Shown here piece by piece: positions 54,996 to 64,000 of a stretch of 64,000 nucleotides of DNA. A model generated the notes under the pieces. It saw only the letters and a list, made by a program, of their open reading frames with translations, was not told the DNA's origin and searched no databases. How positions within the stretch are numbered: position 1 is the stretch's first letter; every line of letters begins with the position of its first letter. The DNA lies in assembly GCA_015655015.1 (NCBI GenBank), contig JAATFV010000209.1, positions 1-64,000 on the forward strand. Reading direction: 5' to 3'. The stretch is from Chitinophagales bacterium. Lineage in GTDB: Bacteria; Bacteroidota; Bacteroidia; Chitinophagales; Chitinophagaceae. Both the position numbers and the translations under genes were made by a program.

Positions 54996-55409
54996 ATGAG
55001 ATTTGAAAAGTTAGGTTTTGAAACGATAACAGGTAATTTCAAAACACAGGGAATATATGGCAACACACAGGTTAGCCTATCCCTCCATGACTTCGGCACA
55101 ACAGCAATCGATAAAGCTACCATGCTGGCAAATGAAATTGGTGAATGGCTGGATAAAAATCTGCAAGGAGCAAAACAATTTGCCGCTTCACAGCTCATCA
55201 CGCTTAAAAACGACTCATGGCTGGAAGAAAACCAGCAGCCGATCGATGAATTTTCATTCGCCGGGACCCTTGACCTGAATAGCATTTCAGCCTTCTCCGA
55301 AGGAAGTTTCGAAATCTATTTTAATGACAACGATTTATTCTGGGGACACTTAATAAGGGTAGATATTGATAAAGACTTTAAATGGATCAGTGCAGCCATT
55401 ACGGGTTAA
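54996..55409 (+). CDS. Small DUF2262-like protein
   Basis: The 137-residue protein has no signal or membrane segment. The C-terminal blocks DLNSISAFSEGSFEIYFNDN and DLFWGHLIRVDID resemble the DUF2262 family (SFElYFnDgDLFWGHsI), which occurs as small cytoplasmic proteins sometimes found near toxin genes. Its DNA is less GC-rich than the neighbouring ade and sigma genes, hinting at transfer. No toxin is adjacent, so an immunity role is not supported. The ATG at 54996 follows a run of AT-rich DNA just after the palindrome. Confidence 0.65.
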   Translation: MRFEKLGFETITGNFKTQGIYGNTQVSLSLHDFGTTAIDKATMLANEIGEWLDKNLQGAKQFAASQLITLKNDSWLEENQQPIDEFSFAGTLDLNSISAFSEGSFEIYFNDNDLFWGHLIRVDIDKDFKWISAAITG

Positions 55410-55527
55410 GGACAGCTCATAAAGGCCGTTCACCTTCCCCTGTATTATTCCCCCCGTATTATTAGTCTATTAACTTTTCCTCCACCTGCGGCAATCCCGT
55501 CCCTTTGTATTTATTTTACAGGCTGGC

Positions 55528-56076
55528 ATGCACCACGAGGATATCATATTGGTCGAAAGGTTAAGAAATGGGGACACACGGGCATTTGAGCAATTGTTTA
55601 AACCCTATTACGAAAGGCTCTGTCTTTTTGCCAATCGTTTTATCGACAATATGCCCGCCGCAGAGGAGATCGTAGCCGACGCCTATGCCGCTCTATGGGA
55701 GAAAAGGACCACCATCCTCATCAGCATCTCTTTCCGCGCCTATATTTACCGGGCCGTTCACAATCGCTGCCTTAACTATATCAAGCACAAACGCATCGAG
55801 CGGGAATATATCGATTACCTATTGCAAAATTATCTCCCGGCCGACGACTACAGCGACAGCGGACGGGAAGAAGAGCTGGAAAAAGAAGTGGAAGACGCCA
55901 TTGAGAGCCTGCCGGACAAATGCCGGCAGATCTTTAAAATGAGCCGGTACGATCATTTAAGATACAGAGAGATCGCCAGTAAGCTGGACCTCTCGCCCAA
56001 GACCGTCGAACGCCAGATGGTCATCGCCCTGGAAAAACTCCGCCGCCAGCTGAGACACCTCTTCGCATCCGCATGA
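55528..56076 (+). CDS. ECF-type RNA polymerase sigma factor of the SusC/SusD locus
   Basis: The 182-residue protein has sigma region 2 at ~20-90 (ERLCLFANRFIDNMPAAEEI, DAYAALWEKR) and region 4 at ~125-180 (LPDKCRQIFKMSRYDHLRYR, IASKLDLSPKTVERQMVIAL). It is the first gene of a standard trans-envelope signalling cascade: sigma factor, FecR anti-sigma, SusC receptor, SusD lipoprotein. It should activate the downstream susC/susD genes when the receptor senses its ligand. FecR follows after 164 bases that hold two copies of a 22-bp sequence. Confidence 0.92.
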   Translation: MHHEDIILVERLRNGDTRAFEQLFKPYYERLCLFANRFIDNMPAAEEIVADAYAALWEKRTTILISISFRAYIYRAVHNRCLNYIKHKRIEREYIDYLLQNYLPADDYSDSGREEELEKEVEDAIESLPDKCRQIFKMSRYDHLRYREIASKLDLSPKTVERQMVIALEKLRRQLRHLFASA

Positions 56077-56078
56077 AT

Positions 56079-56134
56079 ACTGAATAGCTCCCGACATCCG
56101 TTCTGCCGGAACACTGAATAGCTCCCGACATCCG
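56079..56134 (+). repeat. Two 22-bp direct repeats between sigma factor and fecR genes
   Basis: ACTGAATAGCTCCCGACATCCG occurs at 56079-56100 and 56113-56134 (34-bp period), starting just after the sigma-factor stop. They could be a slippage duplication or a regulatory element. Confidence 0.8.
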
Positions 56135-56240
56135 CCTGAACTCCGGGCATCTCCCAACAAACGACGCGCCTGAACGGGCAAAAAAAAATCTTCCTTGCCT
56201 TTGAGGGTATTATCGCTCCCGGTTGTCTTAGCCGTCCACT

Positions 56241-57476
56241 ATGGACGAAAACATAAAGATCCTGCTCACAAAATATATCACCGGCGATGCCGATGAAATG
56301 GAACAGACCCGGGTCCGGTCATGGCTCCGGGAAAGCCCCGACAATCTCGAGACCTTCATCAGCCTCAAGACCGCCTGGCAGGACTCCTTACACCACCCCG
56401 GAGAAAAAGCTGTCGACGCCGATGCAGCGTTCATCCAGCTAACTAAAAGACTCGGTATCCGGCAGGCGGAAAAGCCTGCGCAATCAACAACGCCGGCAAC
56501 TCTCCCCGCAACCCAACAAACCGCCCACACAGACGGAGCTCCAATGGGTCTGCAAGACGGCAACCAACAAGCCCGCCGCAGCCGATGGCTCCGTATCCCA
56601 AAAGCAGCCGTTTTCGCAGGACTGCTCCTTGCTGCCGGGGGAATAACGATCGGCCTCTACCGGAAAAACAGCCCGCGCCCCCCGCAACAGTCCGCATTCG
56701 AAATATTCGTCCCGAAAGGCAAAATGAAGAAGATCCTTTTGCCCGACAGCTCCGAAGTATGGCTGAACGCAGGCACCCGCTTCAGCTATGCCGCCGGTTT
56801 CGGCGAATCGAACAGGGAAGTATCCCTGGAAGGAGAAGGCTACTTTGCCGTCCGGCATAATGACCAGCTCCCCTTCACCGTACGCGCGCATGGCTATACC
56901 ATCCGGGACATCGGCACCATCTTTACCATCAACGCCTATGCGGATAATAAGAACTTTGAGACCGCCGTGATCGAAGGCAAAATAGAAGTCACCGGCAACC
57001 TCGCCCGTACAGGCCAGGGGCAAACAACAGGCCAGGGACAAACAAACAGCGGCGATAACACAGACAAGGTTCTCCTCGCCAAAAATGAAGTGCTGAAAAT
57101 TCCGCAACAAGACCCGGTAACAGGAATGACGCCCAACCCGGCAGCCGGCACAGCAGATAGCCTTCACCGGTCTTCTGATACCTCCCTCATCAGCTCCAAA
57201 TCTGAAATGGATAGTTATACCGGTTGGAAAGATCGTCTACTTGTCTTTAACGAAGAAACCTTTGACGAAGTAGCCAGACGGCTCGAACGCAGCTTCGATG
57301 TAAAAATCCGCATCGACAGCGATCAGCTGGCCCATTTCCGGTACACGGGAAGATTCAATAAAGTACCTGGCATTACGGATGCCCTGAAGATCATCCAGGA
57401 AACCACTCCTATTATATATCATTTGGAAAAAGGCGCCATTGTCATATCGCTGAAACATTCATTTTCTTCACCTTAA
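56241..57476 (+). CDS. FecR-family anti-sigma factor
   Basis: The 411-residue protein has an N-terminal cytoplasmic sigma-binding part (LLTKYITGDADEMEQTRVRSW), a single membrane span around ~125-142 (AAVFAGLLLAAGGITIGLY) and the periplasmic FecR domain (FVPKGKMKKILLPDSSEVWL, NAGTRFSYAAGF, GEGYFAVRHNDQLPFTVR). The C-terminus has the DUF4974-type block (FDEVARRLERSFDVKIRIDS, FTGRF-like RYTGRF). It relays the SusC signal to the sigma factor. A TGQGQT duplication and a Ser/Asn-rich stretch (~255-320) extend the linker and make it longer than typical members (~330-390). Confidence 0.92.
   Translation: MDENIKILLTKYITGDADEMEQTRVRSWLRESPDNLETFISLKTAWQDSLHHPGEKAVDADAAFIQLTKRLGIRQAEKPAQSTTPATLPATQQTAHTDGAPMGLQDGNQQARRSRWLRIPKAAVFAGLLLAAGGITIGLYRKNSPRPPQQSAFEIFVPKGKMKKILLPDSSEVWLNAGTRFSYAAGFGESNREVSLEGEGYFAVRHNDQLPFTVRAHGYTIRDIGTIFTINAYADNKNFETAVIEGKIEVTGNLARTGQGQTTGQGQTNSGDNTDKVLLAKNEVLKIPQQDPVTGMTPNPAAGTADSLHRSSDTSLISSKSEMDSYTGWKDRLLVFNEETFDEVARRLERSFDVKIRIDSDQLAHFRYTGRFNKVPGITDALKIIQETTPIIYHLEKGAIVISLKHSFSSP
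57009..57044 (+). repeat. 18-bp tandem duplication in fecR
   Basis: 57009-57026 and 57027-57044 differ at one base and encode TGQGQT twice in the periplasmic linker. Confidence 0.8.
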
Positions 57477-57617
57477 ACTGTCACTATATGAGAGAAAAAT
57501 AGTAGCTGAAAAAAAACACCGGGAAATGTATCCAGCATTCCCCGGATGTAAATAGCTAACAGCTAATAACCTGCCCAAAACAAGAACAGTTATTAACTTA
57601 TTAACACATTCAAAAGT

Positions 57618-60600
57618 ATGTATTTACACGCTATTTCCAAACGGCGAGAGGATTTTTTGCGGAAAACCCAAAGGATCATGAAGCTTACGACATTCTTATT
57701 GCTTACAGGCCTCCTCCACGCCAGCGCCGGGGTTTATTCCCAGAACGTCCGATTTAATATTAACGAGAACAACGTCACCCTGAAAAAGGTGCTCAAAGAA
57801 ATCGAATCTTCCAGCGAATACAGCTTTTTCTACCGGCTGGACCAGATAGACCTCCGGCAAAAAGTGAACATCTCCGTTAAAGACGGATTGATCAGCGCCG
57901 TCCTGAAGCAGGCGCTCCTCGGACAGCAGCTGTCATTCGATATCATCGACAAGATCGTAGTCATCAAACCCCTTGCCGAAAGCGCCGCCCGGGCGATGAT
58001 CTCCGTCAAAGGCGCCGTCACGGATTCTGTCACCCATGCCCCCCTCATCGGCGTTTCCATCCAGGTAAGAGGCGGCCGGGGAGGAACAGCCACCAATGAA
58101 AAAGGAGAGTTCGGTATGACCGTCCCGGATTCCGCCGTATTACTCGTCTCCTTCATAGGATATATCACCCGGGAAGTGCCGGTGAACGGTCACAGCTTCC
58201 TGCCAATCCGGCTAAAGCCGGCAAATGCAGGCCTCAATGAAGTAGTGGTCGTGGGATATGGCACCCAGAAAAGATCCAACCTCACCGGGGCCGTTACACA
58301 GGTGGATTCTAAAATGCTGGAAGACCGCCCCATCTCCAATGTAGGACAAGCCCTGCAAGGCGTGATCCCCAACCTGAATATCACGTTCAACGACGGACAC
58401 CCCGGCAGTACGGCCAACCTCAACATTCGCGGTTATACCTCCATCAACGGAGGATCACCGCTGGTAGTGATAGACGGGGTCCCCGGCGACATCAACCTGC
58501 TGAATCCCTCGGACGTTGAGACCATCTCCGTACTGAAAGACGCTTCCTCCGGCGCCATCTATGGGGCCAGGGCAGCTTATGGCGTAATATTGATCACTAC
58601 CAAACACGGCCGCGCAGGAAGGCTGCAGGTCGCCTACTCCGGTAACTATTCAGTAGCCACCCCCACCACCAGCCATCAATTCATGACCGACGGCTTCCTG
58701 ACCGATTCGCTGATCGACGCGGCTTTCCGGATCTATAGCGGCAATCCCTACACGAATTATACCGATGCAGACTACGCCCAGATGAAATTGCGGGAAACCG
58801 ATCACTCCCTCCCCTCCGTTGTCATTCAGAACCGCACCGGCCGCGATCAATACGTGTACTATGGAAATACCGACTGGTGGCGCTATATCTTCCGGAATAC
58901 CCTGCCCTCCATGAGCCATAGTATCTCCTTCTCCGGAGGAACGGATAAAGTGGATTTCCTCGTCTCCGGCCGGTTCTATCAGCAACAAGGCATGATGCAG
59001 TTCAACAGGGACCGATACACGGACTACAACCTCCGCGCCAAAGTGAACGCACAGATGACCTCCTGGCTCAAGCTGAGCGAGAACCTGCAGTTCACCACCA
59101 ACACCTATAATTTCCCGGGCTGGGGCATCAATACCACCTTCGTGGAAATGGGCGTGCACGCACTGCCTTCCTATACCCCCGCCAACCCTGACGGAACCTT
59201 TACCTATCGTACCAACCTGAATAACTACGGGATCGGCGACGGCATTGCAGCCGACCTGCAATACGGCAAATCCAAAGGACAACAGCAGCTCTTCGACCTC
59301 ACCAATACAGTCACCCTGACAGCCAGCCTTACCAAAGACATCAGCCTGGTAGGCAGCTACGCCTATGATTTCAATCCCTCTTCCAGCTTCCAGCGCAGGA
59401 CACAGGCGCCCTGGTCCGTCTTCCCCGGTGAAACGGATTACGTAGGCTCCGACTCCTATACAGAAACCATGAACTCAGACCAATACCACGTCATCAACGC
59501 ATACGCCAACTATTCCCATTCCTTTGGCGGGCATAACCTGAAAGTGACCGCAGGATACAACCAGGAATTGAAGAAATACAGGACGATAGCAGGCTCTGCT
59601 ATCAATCTCCTCTCTGTAGACCTCAACGACCTGGACCTGGGCACCTCCGGCCAGACCACCAACGGTAATTCCGTCGAATGGGCCCTCCAGGGCTACTTTG
59701 GCCGGATCAACTATGATTACAAAAGCAAATACCTGCTGGAACTGAACGGCCGCTACGATGGCAGCTCCCATTTCCCCGACGCCAACCGTTATGGGTTCTT
59801 CCCCTCCGTATCCGCCGGCTGGCGCATCAGCGAAGAATCTTTCTTCCGTCCTCTTAAAAAGACGATCTCGGAGCTCAAGCTGCGTGGGTCCTATGGCACC
59901 CTGGGCAACCAGTCCCTCAGCACCACCCTTAGAAATTCAAATTACCCATATATCCCCACCATCGTCAGCGGACAGGGCAGCAACTGGCTGATCGGCGGCG
60001 CCAAACCCCTCTACCTTAGCTCCCCGGTCCCCGTCACACCAGACCTCACCTGGGAAAAGATCGCTTCCACAGACGGCGGCATTGACATGGGATTGCTGAA
60101 AAATCACCTCAACGTCTCTTTTGACTGGTACGACCGCAAGACCAAAAACATGCTGGTCGCAGGAAAAACCCTCCCGGCGATCTTCGGAGCAGCCTCCCCC
60201 AAACAGAACGCCGCCGACCTGGACACCAAAGGTTATGAACTGGCCCTCAACTGGCAGAACAGCACCCAGCTGGGCAAAAGGACATTGACCTATAATTTCG
60301 GGATCGTCCTTTCTGACTATAAGGCGCATATCACCCGCTTTGACAACCCGAGCCGATTGCTGAGCAATCACTATCCCGGCGAACGCCTGGGCGATTTCTG
60401 GGGTTATACCGTCGACGGTTATTTCAAATCGGATGCGGAAGCAAAAGCCTACCCCGTCAATCAGAACCTCGTAAACTCCCAGCGCGTACAATCCCCCGGA
60501 GATGGACATAACCTGCAGGCGGGAGACATGAAGTTCGTTGACCTGGACGGTAACGACACGATCAATAACGGACAGAACACCCTTTACAACCACGGCGACC

Positions 60601-61157
60601 TTCGCAAACTCGGCAACTCCCTTCCCCGTTACGCCTTCGGTCTTACAGCAGGCGCCGCCTGGAATGGCTTTGATATCTCCGTCTTCTTCCAGGGCATCGG
60701 CCACCAGGACTGGTACCCCGGTAATGAAGCGTATATGTTCTGGGGAATTTATGGCCGCCCTTATTACTCTTTTATAGCCAAGGATTTCCCCGGCAAGGTA
60801 TGGAGCCCGAACAACCCCAACGCCTATTTCCCCAAATTAAGAGGATATGAGGCGCTGAACGCCAATTCGGAGCTAACGAGCGTCAACAACCGCTATATGC
60901 AGAACCTGGCCTATATACGCCTGAAAAATCTCCGCATAGGATATAGCCTGCCGGCAAACCTGCTCAACCATTGGAAGATCAACAAGGTCCGGTTTTATGT
61001 CAGCGGCGAGAACATCTGGACATGGACCGCTCTTAAAAACAAATACATCGACCCCGAACAGGTATCCGCCGATGCGAATGGCGCCAGGGCCGACAATAAC
61101 GCCCGGGACTACCCATTCATGAAGAACTATTCCTGCGGACTGGACATTACATTCTAA
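57618..61157 (+). CDS. SusC/RagA-family TonB-linked outer-membrane transporter
   Basis: The 1179-residue protein has an N-terminal segment with a signal peptide (MKLTTFLLLTGLLHASAGVYS, residues 21-41). The longer start at 57618 is typical of Chitinophagaceae SusC proteins. An STN domain lies at ~44-119 (NVTLKKVLKEIESSSEYSFF), a carboxypeptidase-regulatory-like domain at ~128-200 and the TonB-box/plug from ~208 (NEVVVVGYGTQKRSNLTGAV, GYTSINGGSPLVVIDGVPGD, SVLKDASSGAIYGARAAYGV), followed by the barrel. The STN domain fits control by the preceding sigma/FecR pair. It takes up an unknown ligand, probably with the SusD lipoprotein encoded next. Confidence 0.95.
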   Translation: MYLHAISKRREDFLRKTQRIMKLTTFLLLTGLLHASAGVYSQNVRFNINENNVTLKKVLKEIESSSEYSFFYRLDQIDLRQKVNISVKDGLISAVLKQALLGQQLSFDIIDKIVVIKPLAESAARAMISVKGAVTDSVTHAPLIGVSIQVRGGRGGTATNEKGEFGMTVPDSAVLLVSFIGYITREVPVNGHSFLPIRLKPANAGLNEVVVVGYGTQKRSNLTGAVTQVDSKMLEDRPISNVGQALQGVIPNLNITFNDGHPGSTANLNIRGYTSINGGSPLVVIDGVPGDINLLNPSDVETISVLKDASSGAIYGARAAYGVILITTKHGRAGRLQVAYSGNYSVATPTTSHQFMTDGFLTDSLIDAAFRIYSGNPYTNYTDADYAQMKLRETDHSLPSVVIQNRTGRDQYVYYGNTDWWRYIFRNTLPSMSHSISFSGGTDKVDFLVSGRFYQQQGMMQFNRDRYTDYNLRAKVNAQMTSWLKLSENLQFTTNTYNFPGWGINTTFVEMGVHALPSYTPANPDGTFTYRTNLNNYGIGDGIAADLQYGKSKGQQQLFDLTNTVTLTASLTKDISLVGSYAYDFNPSSSFQRRTQAPWSVFPGETDYVGSDSYTETMNSDQYHVINAYANYSHSFGGHNLKVTAGYNQELKKYRTIAGSAINLLSVDLNDLDLGTSGQTTNGNSVEWALQGYFGRINYDYKSKYLLELNGRYDGSSHFPDANRYGFFPSVSAGWRISEESFFRPLKKTISELKLRGSYGTLGNQSLSTTLRNSNYPYIPTIVSGQGSNWLIGGAKPLYLSSPVPVTPDLTWEKIASTDGGIDMGLLKNHLNVSFDWYDRKTKNMLVAGKTLPAIFGAASPKQNAADLDTKGYELALNWQNSTQLGKRTLTYNFGIVLSDYKAHITRFDNPSRLLSNHYPGERLGDFWGYTVDGYFKSDAEAKAYPVNQNLVNSQRVQSPGDGHNLQAGDMKFVDLDGNDTINNGQNTLYNHGDLRKLGNSLPRYAFGLTAGAAWNGFDISVFFQGIGHQDWYPGNEAYMFWGIYGRPYYSFIAKDFPGKVWSPNNPNAYFPKLRGYEALNANSELTSVNNRYMQNLAYIRLKNLRIGYSLPANLLNHWKINKVRFYVSGENIWTWTALKNKYIDPEQVSADANGARADNNARDYPFMKNYSCGLDITF

Positions 61158-61289
61158 GCTCTTAAAAAAATTATCATGCACCCGACTATAATAAATAACA
61201 CCACCGGGGAGGATCAGCGGCGACGCTTCATCCGTCTCCAACCCGACTCCAACCATGCATCAAAACGCAGACATTTTGTACAAATACAA

Positions 61290-63080
61290 ATGAGATCGAT
61301 ATTCATTTTATTCTTTGCCGCCTTGTTAATATTGGGCGCCTCCTGCAAAAAGAGCTTCCTCGACAGGGAACCCCTTTCCCAGATCTCGCCCGACAACGCC
61401 TTCAGCAGCGAAAGCGAGATGCAGCTGTATATACATTCCCTGTACAACATACTGCCCACATCCGACGGCGCCTTTCCCAACGGGATTTATAATGAGACGA
61501 TCGACAATATCGTTGTCTCCAGTCTGCCCGCTCAATTGACCGGCAACCGCGTGGTCCCGCAGACCGACGACAACTGGAGCTCCAAAGCCAACCTGAGCTG
61601 GAGCAATCTGCGGAACGTCAACTTCTTCCTGCAGAACTACACAAAAGGTCATCTCCCTGCCAACATTTCGGCACCTTACGTGGGAGCCGCCCGGTTCTTC
61701 CGGGCTTATTTCTACTACACAATGGTATCTCTCTACGGCGACGTTCCCTGGGTATCCACCGCCCTTGACGCCAATGACTCCACATCGCTGTATCAGACCA
61801 GGACCCCGAGAACACAGGTCATCGACTCCGTTATCGCCGACCTGGATTACGCCATCGCCAGCATGACACCCACCAAGGCGGTAGACCAGGTCTCCAGATG
61901 GACCGCCATGGCCCTGAAGGCAAGGGTCTGCCTTTTCGAAGGCGCCTTCCGGAAATACCATACAGGTGATGTATTCGGTCAGGGCCTGACGAACGCCGCC
62001 GATCTGCTGCAGCAATGTGCTGCCATTTGCGATACATTGATCAGCAGCGGTCAATACAAGCTCCACTCCAGCACACCCGCCAGCGCCTACGGAGAGCTCT
62101 TCTCCGAACAGACACCCGATCCGGGCGAATACATGCTCTGTCACACCTACAGCGCCAGCCTCGCGGTCTACCAGAACCTGAACTACTATCTCTCCTCCCC
62201 CTCCTATGGCCGCCCCGGCCTGGAGAAAAAGTTAGTCAACAGCTACCTTATGAAGGACGGAAGCCGGTTCACAGACCAGCAAGGTTATGATACAATGCAA
62301 TTCTTCCGGGAGACCCAGAATCGGGATCCCCGCCTCTCCCAGACCATTCGCACTCCCGGTTATTCCCGTATCGGCACTTCAGCCCAGCTGCCGCCTGATT
62401 TCAGCGCCTCCGTCACCGGTTATGAAATGACCAAATTCCTCTCAGACCCAACTCAGGACGCCAATAACAGATCCGTAACGCCCCTGCCGGTCTTCCGTTA
62501 TGCAGAGGTATTGCTGAATTTCGCAGAAGCGAAGGCCGAACTGGGCACCCTGACACAAGCCGACATCGACCGCTCTATCAAGCTCCTGAGAGACCGTGTA
62601 GGCATGCCCGACCTCAACATGGCGGCCGCCAATGCCAGCCCGGACCCCTACCTGTCGGCGCAGTACACGCAGGTGGCAGGGGCCAACCAGGGAGTGATCC
62701 TGGAGATCAGAAGGGAACGGAGAATAGAGCTGGTCATGGAAGGGCTCAGATGGAATGACCTGATGCGCTGGAAAGAAGGACATTTGTTAACACAACAATA
62801 TAAAGGGGCCTATTTCCCCGGTCCGGGATCCTATGATCAGGATAATAACGGAAAGATCGACGTGGTTATCTACACCGGCGCCAAACCCCCTACACAGACC
62901 GGAGTAGCCTACCTCCTGCTGGGAAGCGATGTTGTCCTGGAGAACGGACAGGCCGGAGGAGCCATCGTCATCAATCAGGGTATACCAAAGACCTTCAGGG
63001 AGGACCGGGATTACCTCTTCCCCATTCCCTTACAAGAGATCCTGCTGAATCCCAAACTCACCCAAAATCCCAATTGGTAA
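61290..63080 (+). CDS. SusD/RagB-family outer-membrane lipoprotein
   Basis: The ATG at 61290 (MRSIFILFFAALLILGASCK, 596 residues) is chosen because it puts a lipobox Cys at residue 19 followed by KKSFLDREPLSQISPDNAFS, the typical SusD mature start. The frame is open upstream to 61176, but that part has no signal-like content. TPR-like helices and C-terminal blocks (FRYAEVLLNFAEAKAELGTL, EIRRERRIELVMEGLRWNDL, RWKEGHLL and a final DYLFPIPLQEILLNPKLTQN) match the family. It is the surface lid that captures ligand for SusC. A secreted hydrolase gene follows 44 bases later. Confidence 0.95.
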   Translation: MRSIFILFFAALLILGASCKKSFLDREPLSQISPDNAFSSESEMQLYIHSLYNILPTSDGAFPNGIYNETIDNIVVSSLPAQLTGNRVVPQTDDNWSSKANLSWSNLRNVNFFLQNYTKGHLPANISAPYVGAARFFRAYFYYTMVSLYGDVPWVSTALDANDSTSLYQTRTPRTQVIDSVIADLDYAIASMTPTKAVDQVSRWTAMALKARVCLFEGAFRKYHTGDVFGQGLTNAADLLQQCAAICDTLISSGQYKLHSSTPASAYGELFSEQTPDPGEYMLCHTYSASLAVYQNLNYYLSSPSYGRPGLEKKLVNSYLMKDGSRFTDQQGYDTMQFFRETQNRDPRLSQTIRTPGYSRIGTSAQLPPDFSASVTGYEMTKFLSDPTQDANNRSVTPLPVFRYAEVLLNFAEAKAELGTLTQADIDRSIKLLRDRVGMPDLNMAAANASPDPYLSAQYTQVAGANQGVILEIRRERRIELVMEGLRWNDLMRWKEGHLLTQQYKGAYFPGPGSYDQDNNGKIDVVIYTGAKPPTQTGVAYLLLGSDVVLENGQAGGAIVINQGIPKTFREDRDYLFPIPLQEILLNPKLTQNPNW

Positions 63081-63124
63081 ACCCTAAGATCGATCAACCC
63101 ATTTCATTATTTTTCAACCCAACA

Positions 63125-63967
63125 ATGCTCATGCAAAAAATATTGCTGTATCTCTTGCTGATAACGATCGGCAGGACTTCCACACAAGCGCAGACCGCCC
63201 CCGCAACCCAATCTGCCCCCGCCCGGGCCCGGAACGCGCAGACCCTCCGCATCATGACCTATAACATCCACCACGCCAACCCGCCCTCCAAAGCAAAAGA
63301 CAGCACCATCGACCTGCAGGCGGTAGCAAATGTCATCAAAGCAGCCAACCCGGACCTGGCGGCCTTACAGGAAATAGACGTCAATAACGGGAGAGCGGGT
63401 CTTGACCTGAACGAGGCCAAAGAGCTCGGCCGGCTCACAGGAATGAACTATTATTTCACCCGGGCCATTTTCTATCGGGGTGGAGCATACGGAGATGCCG
63501 TACTATCCCGGTTCCCGATCAAAGACACGATCCGATACGAGCTGCCCGTAGAAGAAGGGAAAAAAGGCGAGATCCGCTCCCTCTGCGTGATCAAAGTACA
63601 ATTACCCGGCAAGCAGCAGCTCCTCTTCGGATCCACCCACCTCGACCAATACAGGGACGAAAGCAACCGGCTCCGGCAGGCTGCCGCCATTAACGGCATC
63701 GTCAGGACATTTACGCTGCCATTCATCCTCGGCGGCGACTTCAATGACTCTCCGGACAGTAAGACCCTCGGCTCGCTGGACAGCGTGCTGACCCGGAGCT
63801 GCACATCGGATTGTCCCCTGACCATCCCTACTGAACGCCCCAACAGGACCATCGATTATGTCCTGTATACGCCGGCCGCTAAGTTTCAGACCCTGGATGT
63901 AAAGACCATTCCCGAGACCTATGCCTCAGACCATCTGCCCGTGATCGCAAATATCAGGTTGCGGTAA
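63125..63967 (+). CDS. Secreted endonuclease/exonuclease/phosphatase-family enzyme
   Basis: The ATG at 63125 (MLMQKILLYLLLITIGRTST, 280 residues) gives a signal peptide ending at TQAQ; a GTG at 63074 would overlap susD. The fold is marked by MTYNIHHAN, LAALQEIDVNN (catalytic Glu), STHLDQYRD, LGGDFNDSPDS and a closing YASDHLPVIANIRL with the SDH triad. The family includes nucleases, inositol-phosphate phosphatases and sphingomyelinase-like enzymes. Its place at the end of a SusC/SusD locus suggests it releases phosphate or a phosphorylated compound outside the cell for uptake. The substrate cannot be told from sequence. Confidence 0.9.
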   Translation: MLMQKILLYLLLITIGRTSTQAQTAPATQSAPARARNAQTLRIMTYNIHHANPPSKAKDSTIDLQAVANVIKAANPDLAALQEIDVNNGRAGLDLNEAKELGRLTGMNYYFTRAIFYRGGAYGDAVLSRFPIKDTIRYELPVEEGKKGEIRSLCVIKVQLPGKQQLLFGSTHLDQYRDESNRLRQAAAINGIVRTFTLPFILGGDFNDSPDSKTLGSLDSVLTRSCTSDCPLTIPTERPNRTIDYVLYTPAAKFQTLDVKTIPETYASDHLPVIANIRLR

Positions 63968-64000
63968 TATAGGGGAAGATTTTTACAGCAGAAGGCCGCA

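Noticed and set aside
1-64000. CRISPR arrays, rRNA, tRNA or insertion sequences
   Set aside because: None seen: no regularly spaced repeat array beyond the short tandem repeats listed, and no transposase-like frame.

Overview
The window looks like chromosome of a Bacteroidota bacterium, most likely a Chitinophagaceae (Chitinophaga-like) member. The grounds are a type IX secretion (T9SS) sorting tail, an ECF sigma/FecR/SusC/SusD set, DUF5723-OmpA proteins, Bacteroides-type Tra/Mob genes and a Bacteroidota-style promoter (TTG, 20 nt, TAnnTTTG). No rRNA, tRNA, CRISPR array, insertion sequence, integrase or replication origin was seen. All homology calls come from reading motifs, not from database searches.

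Region 1 (1-4.1 kb) holds the 3' end of a T9SS-sorted surface protein, then a small wrecked cassette. The cassette is an Rhs core tip with a nuclease-like toxin end broken by an in-frame TAG, a candidate immunity gene, and a 5'-truncated RelE-like toxin gene butted against the Rhs fragment.

Region 2 (4.2-28.2 kb, all minus strand) is a tightly packed eight-gene run with 18 nt or less between genes. In transcription order it encodes: an Ig-like/coiled-coil surface protein, an outer-membrane barrel protein, a fibronectin-like secreted protein, a small lipoprotein-like protein, a 2213-residue giant with an SpvB-like N-terminus, a membrane-anchored 261-residue protein, a 3302-residue Rhs giant with two LamG-like lectin domains and a JAMM-like tip, and a 157-residue zinc-finger-like candidate immunity protein. 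It reads as one dedicated assembly for displaying or delivering an Rhs toxin, with the Tc-toxin B/C division of labour as the nearest analogy. A terminator-like hairpin follows it.

Region 3 (28.9-34.8 kb) has an outer-membrane beta-barrel receptor-like protein divergent from an AraC regulator, then a lipoprotein with a possible permuted papain-like fold followed 14 nt later by a small membrane protein.

Region 4 (35.0-48.3 kb, plus strand) is a compact conjugation module. A Crp-type regulator sits behind a good promoter and three 22-bp-spaced direct repeats. After a terminator come TraE, TraF, a TraG-TraI fusion, two secreted helical proteins, TraJ, TraK, a TraM fused to the C-terminal domain of TraN, a MobA-like accessory protein, the relaxase and the coupling ATPase. 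No integrase, TraO, TraP or separate TraN is visible.

Region 5 (48.4-64 kb) is ordinary chromosome: an ECF sigma factor, a DUF5723/OmpA protein, a LolA-like protein, an adenine deaminase with unusual low-complexity insertions, a small DUF2262-like protein next to a perfect 32-bp palindrome, then an ECF sigma/FecR/SusC/SusD uptake locus ending in a secreted endonuclease/exonuclease/phosphatase-family enzyme. Short tandem duplications of 17-34 bp recur across the right half, in coding and non-coding DNA.
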